From Porites lobata (taxonomy: Eukaryota; Cnidaria; Anthozoa; Scleractinia; Poritidae): 64,000 bases of DNA. A model generated the notes under the pieces. That model worked only from the letters and a program-made list of their open reading frames with translations, ran no database searches and had not been told where the DNA came from. The stretch spans positions 41,001 through 105,000 of the forward strand of contig CALNXK010000320.1 of NCBI GenBank assembly GCA_942486035.1, given 5' to 3'. This document shows, piece after piece, positions 48,901-61,200 of the stretch; position 1 is the stretch's first letter; each line of letters begins with the position of its first letter. The position numbers and the translations under genes were made by a program.

Positions 48901-51181
48901 TTAATGGTATCGGCTGCTCTTTTTGGTATACCACGACAACCAATACACCCAGGGCAAGGGTCACGTTTGGTATAATTGTAGAAATTCGGTGGAAGGAAAA
49001 GTCGACTCGCCATTTCTCGGTCTGCTATTGGGGTACGACTTTCATAGGTCAAAATGCAATCTTGGCCTTGTTTCGTTGCTCCCTTTATAGGACTTTTGCT
49101 CATAAATGGATGCAAATCAATCGTATCATTTGGATGGGCATGTTTGAAATTCGCCTGAGCTTGTACAAATGATTGCTGTGTTTGTTGAAAAACTGGAGTT
49201 GGTTCAGAGTCCACGGAATCCTCACCGTTTGTAGAGTTGCAGCTAAATTGCTCGTGTTTGCACGCTTCCGAGCTATCCGTTACAGCTTGGATTTTCTCAG
49301 GAAGAGGGTTGGCTGCTTTTACCCTTGGTTCGTCATCAACTTCTCCCTTGACTTTGTCGCTCAGATTTGCTAACTCGAACATCGAACCATTTGAGGGTGT
49401 TTCTTTGTTGATCTTCGTCTGTTGTACTTTCCCTTCTGTGTAAGGCGATGAACGGTAAAGCATATCTTCGGCGTCGGAAAGCTTATCAAGAATCATCTTT
49501 ATTTGGGCCTGAAAACCCTCTTGTATCACTCTGATTAAATCCTACAATTTCATGTCCAAAGAGAAAACAGTTATATGAGAGAATAAAGTTCCTATCAGAG
49601 CAAAGCCTTAATTCAGGGGCTAGCGGGCATTAGTATATAGGACTGAAAATGAAACTGGAAGCGTACTTTCGTCTCTAAATAAACCGCTGATCTACGACTG
49701 CTGCTTGTTCGCACTTCACTAAACTTTGAACTCGAACACGCTTACAACACCTACACGCATTAAATGTTGAAAAGTGGTTTCGATAGAAAGCCCAGACAGA
49801 GACCACTGACTGAAGTTTTGCAGCCTACTTATTAGTGCTCCAACAGCTGGTTGGATTCATTCTTAGTAACCTTACTGTCTTACCCATTCGTCACGTTATA
49901 CCGGGATAAAAATTAAATCCGACAGCCTGACGAAAAAAAGGTAAGTGACAGTGGCCGCCTGAATAAGTGACTACTGTAGATTACTAGAGCGTTAGTTTGA
50001 CAGACAGTTAAGGAAGAGAAAGTAATCAACAATTAAAGATTTACCTTAAAACTTTCAAACCGGTTGGGCATGTCCTCGTTGTGCATTTCAGCATCCGCGT
50101 TTGAAATCAGTGCCTCCAGTCTTTCTAAGCCGCATATGTTCTTGTTTCTCTCCGCCACAAAAAGACGCTATGGTTGAAAGGATAACCATCAGAGCAATTC
50201 CTCTTCAAAGGTTGAAGCGTTATGAGGGTGCTGTTCAACACGTATAACAGAAGACTGAATTTCATCTTAGGACGTCTGTCATAGCTAATTGATTAAAGTA
50301 TATAAAATCTTAGCCACAGCCATGGCCCCAGCCACTTAAAGCCACTTCTGCCTTACAGCAGACTTGCGCAGAGCTTTTTCGCGGATTTCAAAATCTCATT
50401 GGGGGCACTAAGCAAGTACTGACCTGCCACAATGTTGAAATTTTATTTTCAGCCTTGATAGCCCGACTTGTCCACTGTCCGTGAAGTTAATTGGTCTTAA
50501 TTGTGTGTGTTAAGAGTGCCCAGTAGCAGAAAAAGGTTAAAGCTGGGCACACATTAAAAGATAAATTTCTGATGCCTGCATTCGAGATATATTTGTTCAG
50601 TAAGAGTGTGTTCACGAGGGCTTCCGCCTCAATTAGCGTAATACCTTATACTCCTCTGCTTGAAGAGTCATGGACTTTAGTTCCTCGGATAACTGAATCT
50701 CGGCCAGCTCTTTGTCAAGCACCTGTAATGGTTTTAAAGCAACAAATACCCAGGTTTTATACTTAGATCTAAAACACCACCGGTTGAAGTACAAGGTTGC
50801 TCTGACCGGCAATGAGACGCTGGTTTTACTAATTTTATTATATGTACCAAAAAGTGCGCTGCACGTACAAAATTGTTGTTTGCTTGTTAACCTATAAATT
50901 TTTGAAGTTCGGTTTGCCGTCGCCGTCGTGCGCGTCTAGTATTGGTGCCTATTTCTACAATAGACCTTTCCACCGTTTTTTTTAACTTGTGACATGGAAA
51001 AGTTTGGGAAAATGTCAACTCCCCTGAAAAGAGCGCCTTTAAATAAATAAAATTGCCAAGTTTAAACGTGCTCTGTTGACAACTAAAGAAGATATTATGA
51101 AAATGAAGAAATGATCGTCGCATTGAACCCAATTCATGCAATTGCGTAAAGAAGCCTGAAAAAAATTCAATACTTCAACGG

Positions 51182-51215
<34 letters not shown>

Positions 51216-51221
51216 TGCTCT

Positions 51222-51256
<35 letters not shown>

Positions 51257-51258
51257 AG

Positions 51259-51290
<32 letters not shown>

Positions 51291-53052
51291 CCGTTGAAGT
51301 CCTGAATTTTTTTCAGGCTTCTTTACGCAATTGCATAAATTGCGTTCACCGCGACGATCACTTCTTCATTTTCATTTCATTTCCGCAGTTCATATATGAT
51401 TTATTTCATATATCATTAACACATAAAGAAGGTACAGTTCCTGAAAGTCGTGAAATGTTACAGACGTTAGTATGGTGGGGGCACAAACTTGCCCCCGCCC
51501 TACAAACTTACAAAATATTCGCAACTTTGCAGCTTCGCAGCTGTATTTTTGCTCTCTTACGACGTATCACTTTCAAACTGGTACATGTCAATAGTTGAAA
51601 AAACCGAGGAATTGTAAGCCGGAAAAAAAGAACCCGATTGTCTCGTCACGGGGTTTCAGTCCTTGGACTTTTATGACTAACATGCTTTGTACTTCTACCA
51701 ACTTCTCCAAACAATAAAAGAATGGCTACCTCTTTTTTCGTCTCTAATAGCTCCTTCTTCGTTTCTGGCAAGGCACTCTCCATAGTAAGCACTCTTTCTT
51801 CAAGTTTCTTATGTTCCTCATGAAGAATATCTAAATCATGTAGGACATTACAGTTAATAATTACAAAAATATTGGTTAATGGCCCCAGCTCGTACAATTA
51901 ATTACTCATGGCTAAGACAGTTCACACCATACCTTGCCAGATTGCTTTTGCGCCGGCGCGAAAACCATCCCGGATAGGGCTTCTGTTCACATAAGAACGG
52001 TGATTTCGGCGGTTTTCGGTTTCGGTCAAGTCTTAAAAAGTGACCCGCGGTTTCACCGCTCGTGTCTTCGGCCTTCGGCCGACGAAACGAAGACCCCTGT
52101 CGCACGCGAGAAAAAACCTCTGGTACCCAGGGTAAGCTGCACTGCGCCAATCTCTAAAATGGAGAGTCACGTATCGGATATGTGTTCACATTGTACCGGA
52201 TCGCTATCCGGAATACAGCTGGGAATAGCGTGAACATAACCTCATGATCCGTTATAAGAACGTCTAACTTTGGATAGGGGCTAAGCTGGACGAAAGGTTA
52301 GCTCAGTAACACCCTTTTTTTGACACGTTCTGCTGTACGTGGTATTAACGTTAAATTCCATCAACTTACGCCGGATTTTCTAGAATTAAATCAAACAAGA
52401 AAAGACTATGTTGGCAAGTTCCTAGGCATTAGATTCCATGTTCGCATAATATGAATTATTCACGCTAATCAGGCCATTCAAAGAAGAAAAAAAATGTTTC
52501 TTGTCTGCTCTACTAATCCTATGCTTGGCCTGGGCGGCTATAAACATTTGGGCTTAACTGAAAAATACCGTGCCAGTTTAAAGCAACTCCTTAAAAATAG
52601 GTGGATACGTGGATACTCAGTCACTCCGTATCCGCGTATCCGATCCACATATCCAGCTCTTTCAAGGATACTGCTTCGAAGTGGAGGGGTATTCTGTTGT
52701 TACTCCAACACTTGTCGTGATTGGCGAGCCACAGGGCCGTCTGCTCATCTCTCGTATTTTTTTCTTCCCGTTTATCAGGCCGGTTTATCAAGACTACCGG
52801 TAGCGCGCCACCGGACCCTGATTTTAGTCAAACTCCTTGGAATTCATTCTTTGCTCCTAAGCAGTATCTATAATTATAAACTGGCTTACCTATTTGGGAC
52901 TTGTACACCTGTAACTGGGTCTCCAAATGAACGACTTTCTTCTCAAGTGATTTTTCTCTTGCGGAAAGAAAGTGTTCTGAGATGTTTTGGTGCCCACTCA
53001 TGTTGTCAACAAACGTATCTATATCGACAAAATCCGGTAAAAGGCTTAGCAT
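40018..53052 (-). CDS. RanBP2-like nucleoporin: coiled coil, 5 RanBD, 6 zinc fingers, FG repeats
   Basis: Likely binds RanGTP, RanGDP and transport receptors at the nuclear pore. Coding exons on the minus strand: 53052-52890, 51830-51730, 50722-50645, 50167-50045, 49541-46012, 44077-43862, 43536-42223, 41752-40018. Phases agree throughout, giving about 2,419 aa. Residues 1-200 are charged and heptad-like (coiled coil). RanBDs lie near 454-590, 799-934, 1149-1285, 1494-1630 and 1924-2061, each with a WKERGIG core. RanBP2-type zinc fingers (W-x-C-x2-C...C-x2-C) follow RanBD1, 2 and 4 singly and RanBD5 as three. FG-rich linkers (GFSFG, LFGFGSG) fill the last two exons. No TPR, SUMO-ligase or cyclophilin domain is seen. 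A probable untranslated first exon ends at 54938, head to head with the RanBP2 N-terminal gene. It could be the separated C-terminal half of Nup358 or a paralogue. Confidence 0.85.
44139..45411. mobile_element. Giant foldback element made of a 20-bp tandem repeat
   Basis: The ends TATACTATGGTGGCCGATAT and, inverted, TATAGTATGGTGGCCGATAT enclose about 27 copies of a 20-bp unit like GCATGCAAACTTAGTAAAGA (44190-44730). About 30 copies of the reverse complement follow (44745-45360). It lies in the intron between the long exon and the next exon of the RanBD gene. Confidence 0.9.
45878..45990. repeat. ATT/TTA microsatellite
   Basis: Near-pure TTA repeat just beyond the donor at 46011 of the long RanBD exon. 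Open frames through it (poly-Ile, poly-Asn) are artefacts. Confidence 0.9.
51132..51346. mobile_element. tRNA-derived palindromic element
   Basis: Arms of roughly 90-100 bp (51132-51231 and 51258-51346) are inverted copies of a tRNA 3' half plus flank (GCCTGAAAAAAATTCA). A full tRNA-like sequence spans the centre on the minus strand. It sits in an intron of the RanBD gene. Confidence 0.8.
51172..51243 (-). tRNA. tRNA-Thr(GGT)-like sequence, probably repeat-derived
   Basis: Starts GGCTTCATAGCTCAGTTGGT (A box TAGCTCAGTTGG) and has B box GGGTTCAAACC. All four arms can fold, and the anticodon would be GGT (Thr). Oddities: C instead of U at position 33, a mismatch in the anticodon stem and a mismatch at the first acceptor pair. 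With the palindromic context this is more likely a tRNA-derived repeat than a working gene. Confidence 0.4.
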
Positions 53053-53585
53053 ACTGAACAGACCTCCTTATCTTTAACGTTTTTTCCCAATGCCTGTCAA
53101 ATTGGGGCTTACGCGACAACCACGGTGACGGCTACGAAAACGTCACTTAATTATCACGCTTAATGCATCTCGTTTAATTCGTGACATGTTAGCAAATCTT
53201 GTGGGGTTGAATACTAAAAGACTGTATCGAAGTTGAGGAAAAGAAAAAGAAAGTCGTTGTCTTGTGCCTCCTCTCCCCCCCAAAAACGTAAAATTAGGAA
53301 CTTTCGCCTCGAAATCGTGAGGTGACGGCAAATAAATGTACAAAAAAGCTAGCCTGTCAACACAGGCTCTCTGTTTGGGGAAAGAGTAAAAAAAAAATTT
53401 CTTCTTTGACGTTTTCGTTGCAGTCGCCGTCGTAGTTGCTAGGACTTTTATTGGAAAACCAAAACAGCCGGAAATTGAGTCACTGTATACCCTCGAATGA
53501 TACCCACCCCTCGAATGACCGCTTTCACTTGGTTAGCCTGTCGAAGGGAGAAAGTTTAAGGACGCGCGCGCAGGAGGCGAGAAAA

Positions 53586-53958
53586 GGAGAGGATCGGTTG
53601 TTCACCATTTACCACAAATTCCCAGAAATTCCGCTTGGGATGTAAATGGTAAACGATTTTTTGGTTCGTCCCACTGGAAAATTCCCTCGACAAACGGAAA
53701 TTCTGAAAAGGTAGTCTCGTTTTCCGTATTGGGACGTTCCGAATGGAAATTCGTTTACCATTCACCTCTTGACTAGATAATGTTACAGGTGTAAAGTAGT
53801 TCTATCTTTTAAGTCTGCTGTAACTAGAATCCAGTCTAGCGCGGCGCGACAATTCGGAAATTTTAGGAAAATGGTAAACGACACGTACCGTTCTTACCGA
53901 CCGAAAATTTCCAGATTTTTTTTTGTAAAGGGTAAACAACCGATGCCTCCTCTCCCCT
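53586..53958. mobile_element. MITE upstream of the RanBD gene's first coding exon
   Basis: GGAGAGGATCGGTTGTTCAC at the left and GTAAACAACCGATGCCTCCT at the right are inverted copies. AAATTCC and GGTAAACGA motifs recur inside. Confidence 0.65.
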
Positions 53959-54290
53959 TATAGCTAGTGTTCCCTTACGCGCTCTTGGCTATCCTTTGGT
54001 GTGAAATCACCGCGTCCTTTGAATAAGCGCCCCTCCCCTCCGCGCTTTGCTGGTCCGGGGGCTTTCGCTCAGATCAGATTAGGGACTTTAAGCTCCAACG
54101 ACGCGGACGGCAACGAGAACGTCAAATGCACGTGCACTACGCTTTTTTGTACATTTCTTTGCCCGTTTTTGCAGGACCAGGACGTGAAAACGCCTAATTC
54201 CGCGTTTTATGGAGTAAGTAAACAAGCGACGACGAAATTCAGTTTCTATTTCTGCACTTGGATATGGTCCCTAGGAATTCAACTCCAGGT

Positions 54291-54433
54291 CCCAGTTGTT
54301 CAAACGTTGGATAGCGCTATCCTCCGGATAAATCACTATCCAGCGGATAAGTATTAGGGAAACCAATTACGCTATCCGCTGGATAGTGATTTATCCGGTG
54401 GATAGCGCTATCCAACGTTTGAACAACTGGGGC
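54291..54433. mobile_element. Palindromic MITE
   Basis: CCAGTTGTTCAAACGTTGGA at the left is matched inverted to 54433. Inner TAGCGCTATCC and GATAAATCACTATCC blocks also pair. Arms of about 65 bp. Confidence 0.8.
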
Positions 54434-54938
54434 CAGGAGGGTTCGCCTACATTTGACAAAGTCGGCTGGGTAGGAATAATTGCGATAAAGACTGAAAGAA
54501 CGCAAATTCACTTTTTAAGCGACATCCTCATTGTCGTCGCGTCGTTGGATCTTAAAGTCCCTATTTCGTCAAAGCTGCCCGTTCCGCTGGCTCCTACTCG
54601 AGTGCAGATATACTAAAATATAATCAAATGACAACAGGAAGACACATTAGAAAAATATCAGTTCCGACAACACTCAGGATGGCTCAGCTCCCTGCCCTAT
54701 AAAGACACTGTGCTATAAATATTTAATCTACCAAAAAGGGAGAGCGAGAAGCAGGAAGGAAGCCTCTTACAAGATAAGAGAACATCAAAATCAGCTGCAA
54801 CATGATAGAACCTGTCTCGGCAGCTAGCGGGGTTGAGGCTTACAGAACACAGTATTCAAAGACACAAATTTTATCGACAGTAAACAAAAACTAAGCTTGA
54901 ACACAGTATAATACATATAAAGAAAGATAATTCTTACC

Positions 54939-55218
54939 CTACTGAAAATTGGCATCGTCAACTTTGCATGAACAGGCACGAACGCTGCAGCTTTTTTCTG
55001 CGAAAAACCGGAAGTCAGAGAAAAGCAAAAAATGTCACCGTACAGCGGTTTTTTATTCAAAATCATGCGTCAAGTCAAAATTATCTTTCGCGGTCTTGCG
55101 GTCTTCGTTTTGAGAGTTTTCGAAATATGAAATGCTAGTAAAATTGAAGTACATTGCCTGTTGAATTGAGATCCCTTCGTTTTGGCTTCAAGCTTTCCAT
55201 TCTCCACAAACCTTTGAA
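54939..55218. promoter_or_regulatory. Divergent promoter between the two Nup358-like genes
   Basis: About 280 bp separate the RanBP2 ATG (55219, plus) from a good donor (GTAAGAA) at 54938-54937 on the minus strand. That donor should end the untranslated first exon of the RanBD gene, whose next exon begins at 53053 after a CAG acceptor. Reading through the untranslated exon into exon 2 in the other possible frame meets a stop, so the ATG at 53052 is the likely start. No core promoter motif is obvious. Confidence 0.5.
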
Positions 55219-58200
55219 ATGGTTTGGACCAAGGACGAAGTCGATAAGTACGTGGTTCAGGTGGAACGAAATTGTAAAAGTGCGCACGAGGTGAGCTTAG
55301 TTAAGCATATTTGATTCATTGCTCATCGGAGAAATCTCTTTGCATTCATTTCTATATTGACGATCACCTTTCCTGAATTGCAGCGTAACCTGAAAGGGTT
55401 TGCCTTTGCAAGACTGTACCGAGAAGCATCTGACAATGAGAGTGCAAAACGGTAAGTTTATTCTTGTAATTGTTAACGTTGCATTTTGCGTGCCATTTCC
55501 TGTTCGTTCGACATCACACATTGTCCGTTGCAGTTTCTTCGTTTATAAGACTTGTGTTTGATGTAATCGAAATGAAGGCGAGTTTAAACTTTTAAAGTGC
55601 TATTTTACCTATTCTCACGTGTTTACTATCGAGCTTGGCCCTCGATGTTGGAGGATTTTTAAAGTTGTCAAAGTTCTTCTGGTCGGACTACAGTTTATAA
55701 TTTAACTTCCGATTCTTTTCATGTACATGTACATAACGTAAGACATTACAAATTAATCAAAACGTTCATAGAGTGTTATTTTTCCTAACTGAAATAATAT
55801 ATGACACCGATTTCATTCTATTTTTCATTGTGCTGGTAACTATAATTCTAGGATGGCCTGTTATACAATGTAGGCTGCTAAAATATTCTTAAGGCTCCCA
55901 AAATCAGGGCAAAGTACTGTATGTGAACTTTCCACAGTGATCTGTCTAATTGCAGAGAGGAATCTCGGTCTAACAGTAATCCAACCCTAGATCTGCTATT
56001 ATCATTCCTAAAAGCCTGGTTTTCATATGGTGGGAAAATCCCAGGGAAATTTTACTGTTTTCTGATCATCCCAGATTCTACCAATACATGACGTCCGGAA
56101 AATTCTAGGATCTGTCCCAGATGCCATTTTTATTTATAAACTAAGGACAGACTGAAGCAAAGCAACAGAGAAAAGATGATTGCGCATTGATCCCCTGCGA
56201 GACAAAATTAATTTGAGTCTTCTTTTGTCAGAAATAATCACCTCCAACCCATTGCAGAAATCTGAAAGGTGTCAGAAAAATAGAAATGCTCCTCATTCTC
56301 TAGATTTGTCCTCAGCCACCCTAGACTGTCTGGGATATTTACTATACAGTTTTAAGTTTAATTAGTCAGCAAAATCTCGAACGGTTAAGATACAGTATAC
56401 TATAATGTAATCCTGATCAGCCGAGTTTTTCCCTATGTATTAAAACCAGGCTTAAACAAGTCATCCCTGATCTAAGTGGTTAGCCCCAGAATATCACACT
56501 ACATTTACTATTTGTAGCTTTCCATGTCCAGCTATACAGATTATTGTTCACCGGTGAAAGAAAACAGCTTTTTCCTACGTAAACTGCTATGACTTTATTG
56601 ATCCTCTGAGATGAGTACCGGTATACATGAAGTCTAAAGTGAGGTTAGAGGGCAGTGAGAAATCAGCTCACCGGTTGTATGCTGCTTACTGTTTATTCCG
56701 TAAAACTTAATATTAACACGCACTAGTAATCATTTTAAGATTTTAAATTTATATTTATATTATCTGTTATAAAAAATACCCTGTAGGTACCTGGAAGCTT
56801 ACATTAGCGAGAGTGAAGGAGATTTTAGGTAAGAACTATTTTCATTTACATACATTATCTTACCTTGATGTTGATAGTGTTAACTGAAAATTTGAAGAAA
56901 AAACTTTATTTAATTTCCAGTTAGCCGGTGGTTTTCATTATGGTCCTCTACACGAAGACAACAGCTGCAAATTAAACTCGTTTGTTGTAAAACAGAGATG
57001 AATATGGGGGAGGTACATGTACCTGTGAGGTTGTGGTGCCCTGAACTGCTGCCAAGTGCAATGCTTAACCTTGACAACCCTTCAGAGTGGTATCCACTCA
57101 GGCCGTGATTTTGTTACCTCCGCGTCCTGTGTCCCTGATGCATTAACATTCCCAAAATAATAAATGAAATGCGTCCTATAGGATACAAAGAATGATAAAT
57201 AAATTGAAGACTTTTTGGTACATGTATAATATCCTGTTCATGTGTTTTTTGTGGCTGTTGTTTAAAGATGCATAATTTTATTAAATTCATTTTAGTCTTT
57301 TTTGCTTTAAATATACAGAAGTTCAGTAAACTGTATTAAAGAGTTTTGGTGTCTGTCTCCTGTTTAACTGTCTGTTTACCAAAAGGCTCAAGTATTTTCA
57401 GTTTAGGACTCCTTGCTTTTTTTTTTCAACGGGAACTTATTGGTTATGGACAGGGACTTATGATTTTTCTCAAGATGAGTTACAGGACTCACCATTAAGT
57501 TCAATGGGTCATGGCGGTGACGAACCTACTATTTGTAACACAATCACTGCCCCCAGCACCAATGCACTGCAAACCAGTGAAACTTAACATACTTACCATA
57601 ATACTTACTATAGGGAGGAAGGGTATGGAGCAGAAAAAACCACTCTGCAAGCAGTAGCTGCGACAGGCAATAACATACATTGTACTCTCGTAATGACCAG
57701 ACCCCAAGAGAGAATGGCTGTAAAAAACCCACAACCTGTGCCGTGCAATTAGGGTACCCCGCATATCCCCGACGAGAAACAGCTGGCCAGCAATGTCTCG
57801 AGTTTAACGTAGCCTAAATTTTAAAAAGCCACATTAGAAAGAGTGAAAAACGAAAAAGCTATACTATTTCTATAAAATAAATTTTAAAAGTTCTTCAATG
57901 TTCTAACGAGGCATTATGTTGAAACAAGTTTCAAAACTGTGTTTGATTGAATGTATGTTCTTAATTACAGGGGTCATTGCCTAATGGGGCAGTTGTATGA
58001 ATCATTGGGAGAGTTGGAAAAGGCAGTTGCTTCATATAGAAGGTATCAGCTAGTCTGCTGCTGTTCATGCAGTTACATTGTGTCTTCATTGCCTCCTCGT
58101 TTTCTTGCTATTATTATTATTCTTGTAATTAAATGGTTAATGCGATATTTTTTAGGTCCTTGGAATTGAACAACACTCAGAAGGAGTTGGTTCTAAAAGG

Positions 58201-61200
58201 TTTGTATCCTGAAGGGTCGTTCTTTCAGGTGGGATGTCATTAAGGGCTATAGATTTTTTGTAGCTACCCCATATTACAAAATGGAGCCCTGCACGTGGCT
58301 ACTAATGGTGGAAACATAATACAGTGACATCACAAGAAATTGTCAAGCTCCTGGTTAGCTTATTGCTACTTTTTCATTTCACTCCTTTTTTCATTTTAGT
58401 CAGTTCTTTGCTGTGTTAATACGTGTGGAAATGGTAAAAAAATGGATTAAACATCCTTGACAATATACTGTACTAAAAGTAAAGCCAAGAAGTAGATCTG
58501 GGCCCAGTTGCTCGAAGCATGGTTAGCGTTAACCAGCGTTAAATACCTTGACAACGTATTGGTTTTGATACTGCTTAACCAATGGTTAAAGCTAACCATG
58601 CTTTGAGCAACTCAGCCCTGATAAGCTGACCAGATCGGCAAAAGTATGTAATTTTAACTGAAAAGCAAATTTCTGAAAACTTGCATCACATGGTCAAGAT
58701 CCATGCACTTTGCATTTTGAGTGATTCAAGAAAACTAGCTCTTAATAACAATTATTGTGTTACTACAGTATTATGCCTAGAGGGTGGACCCTTGTTCTGT
58801 TTCTGACAGAAATTAATAGAGACATTATTTTAATTTATTTACAATCAGTTTCTAGTATTGACGTCTATGTTGTATTTTTTCTTAGTTGTCAGATTGTACT
58901 GCAGTGTTCCTGTTCATCCTGATCGTGCCAGGGTGAGTAAAGCTGTATGTCTCTATGTTTTAATCTGTTACTGTAGTGTATGTTTACATTGTATATGCTC
59001 ATTCCTGATATAATAATGTCATAACTCATTGCACTGCAATCCTGGACCCTCTCATTAGAAAAGTTCAAACTTTTCCCCGTTCTGGTGATACGAATTTGTG
59101 ATTACCAGTACATGAACAAAGTACTCTAAATTGCAGATTAGATTACAAGTACTGTCTTATTCAGAAGCCAACGAAGTCCTTAATTTAATATATTAATTAT
59201 AATAATATTAGTTATTTATTCCTTATATAATGTGTGTTGCACCATGTATTTTGTAGGCTTGGGCAGATAGAGGAGCTCGTCTATTCCCTGGCCATCCAGA
59301 TGTGTTTCAACTCAGGGTAGGCATAACTTATAACTCTTGGCTTTTTCACATTGTCATCATTTGATTGTGACAGCTGATTTAGTCCTTGGCTGCCCAAAAT
59401 ATATCAAGAAATAAGTTGAAAGAGGGTGATTTCTAAAGCCTGAGACTTTTGGTACAGCTTAGTGTTTGTGTTCAATTGGGTTGTTAATTTTTGTGTTGAA
59501 TTAAAATGAGACCTCATAAAGAGGGACAGCATTTTGTCATTTTTTTTTCAGTGCTACAAACCATTGTAATTCCCTCTCCTTATCAAAAAGAGGCTGCGAA
59601 TAACAGCAAACATTGCTGATTAAAGGGTCTAGATGGCTTCCATAAGCTTAGCATAACCAAGGAATTGTTGGTGTTGAAGAACATTTCTCTGTAGTAATTC
59701 TCTCTTGTATTTTTCTTTTTTTATTGTAATTGAATGCCCTTTTGTTTGTACATGTAGATTCACCTTTTAGAGTCAGCTGAGGTGGTGGACTATGAAGCCC
59801 TAGAAGACCTGATATCTGAAGAACTTGTGAGTTCCCTTTTATCAAGGATAAAATTCTGATTAATATTATTCAATTCCAGCAGTACTGGAAGGTCCAAAAT
59901 AATAATAACATTACTGTGACCTACATGTAACAAAATAGCACAGTGGAATGTGCCAGACAAGTGTGGTTTTCTATGAGCTTTTTTTAAGGCCAGGGGTCAG
60001 AAAGTTTCTCAGCTGCAATGGGCATGACCCCCAAGCCATAAAGAAAGTAAAAGTCATTGAACCAAAAAATCTTTCCAACTGAACAATTCTTCGCTTACTA
60101 ATTTATTGTACATACTCGGCAACTCAGAATTCAATTCAATTCAATTCTTTATTTACACTATGTAAGATATGTACATAAGTGTACGTAGGTAGGAAAATAA
60201 AGTAGCTGACAAATAATAATTAACTAAAAGACATTAAGTTCATTAACAGTGTCCAAAGTAGCAAGAGCTTTCTTGTTGGACACCGTGACAGCCCTGTTTT
60301 CTGAAATCCTGCAATTTCACTCTGCAGAATTCTGGCCTTCTGATAGAGCGTTAAAAAAACACTGGTGAACTGTGTGGAACTCTTGATTTCAGGAGGTGAC
60401 ATTAAATAAACATGACAAGAAAGATCTAGTTATTTCTTTCGCAGCTGTGAAAAAACCACAATAAAATGGCTTGTGTAATAAAAAATTGAAGGTCAAGGAT
60501 CAGGGGTAATCAAGGCTGTCTTAAGCAGCACCTAGAAAGATGCTGGTGACTAACTACATGTAACTTTTGCCATTGGGTGATAAGGAAAATGTACCTTTTT
60601 TCATTAAACATAGTGCCAACACCCTGGATTTCATACAAATGTACATGAAGGTTCATACCTTTGAGTTTAATTGTTACACTTTCTTCTATGCCGTCCCTTT
60701 CCAGAGTAATAAATTAAAATATATCTCAGCAGTTTAACTAATATCAGCATCTAGCTTTGTTTACTTGACTTGTGGATTATAACATTTTTTGTTGACATAT
60801 TTTTGTTTTTAGAGTAAACGACCAAGAGATGCCAACTTGCATATTAGGCTGGTAAAGCTTTACTCTGTACAAGGTAAGGTAGTTATTAACAAATTGAGCT
60901 TTAATAGACAGTGCAAGCATTGTCACTTGACAAAGTTTGTGACATTTTTTCTACAACTTTGTTAGGTTCCATATTATGTATAACAATAATAGTATTGGTC
61001 AAAATCTATGATGTATTGGAGACAGAGTCTTGCAGCTTTCCTGGTGGAAGTGATACCTTTTCAAATCCACAATTTGTCTTGAATTGGTTCTGCATTTTAT
61101 ATGAAAAACTTTGTCAAGTGGCATCCACAGCATAATCTTTGTCAAAAGAATGCTTTATTCCTACTGAAAACAAATTTATAATACTAATAACATTTGAACA

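Noticed and set aside
51172..51243. A functional tRNA-Thr gene
   Set aside because: Position 33 is C, stems have mismatches, and the sequence is embedded in a palindromic repeat. Reported only at low confidence.
51930..52260. GC-rich stretch as a possible CpG-island promoter
   Set aside because: It lies in an intron of the RanBD gene and looks like a dispersed repeat (CTCTGGTACCCAGGGTA). No first exon is evident.
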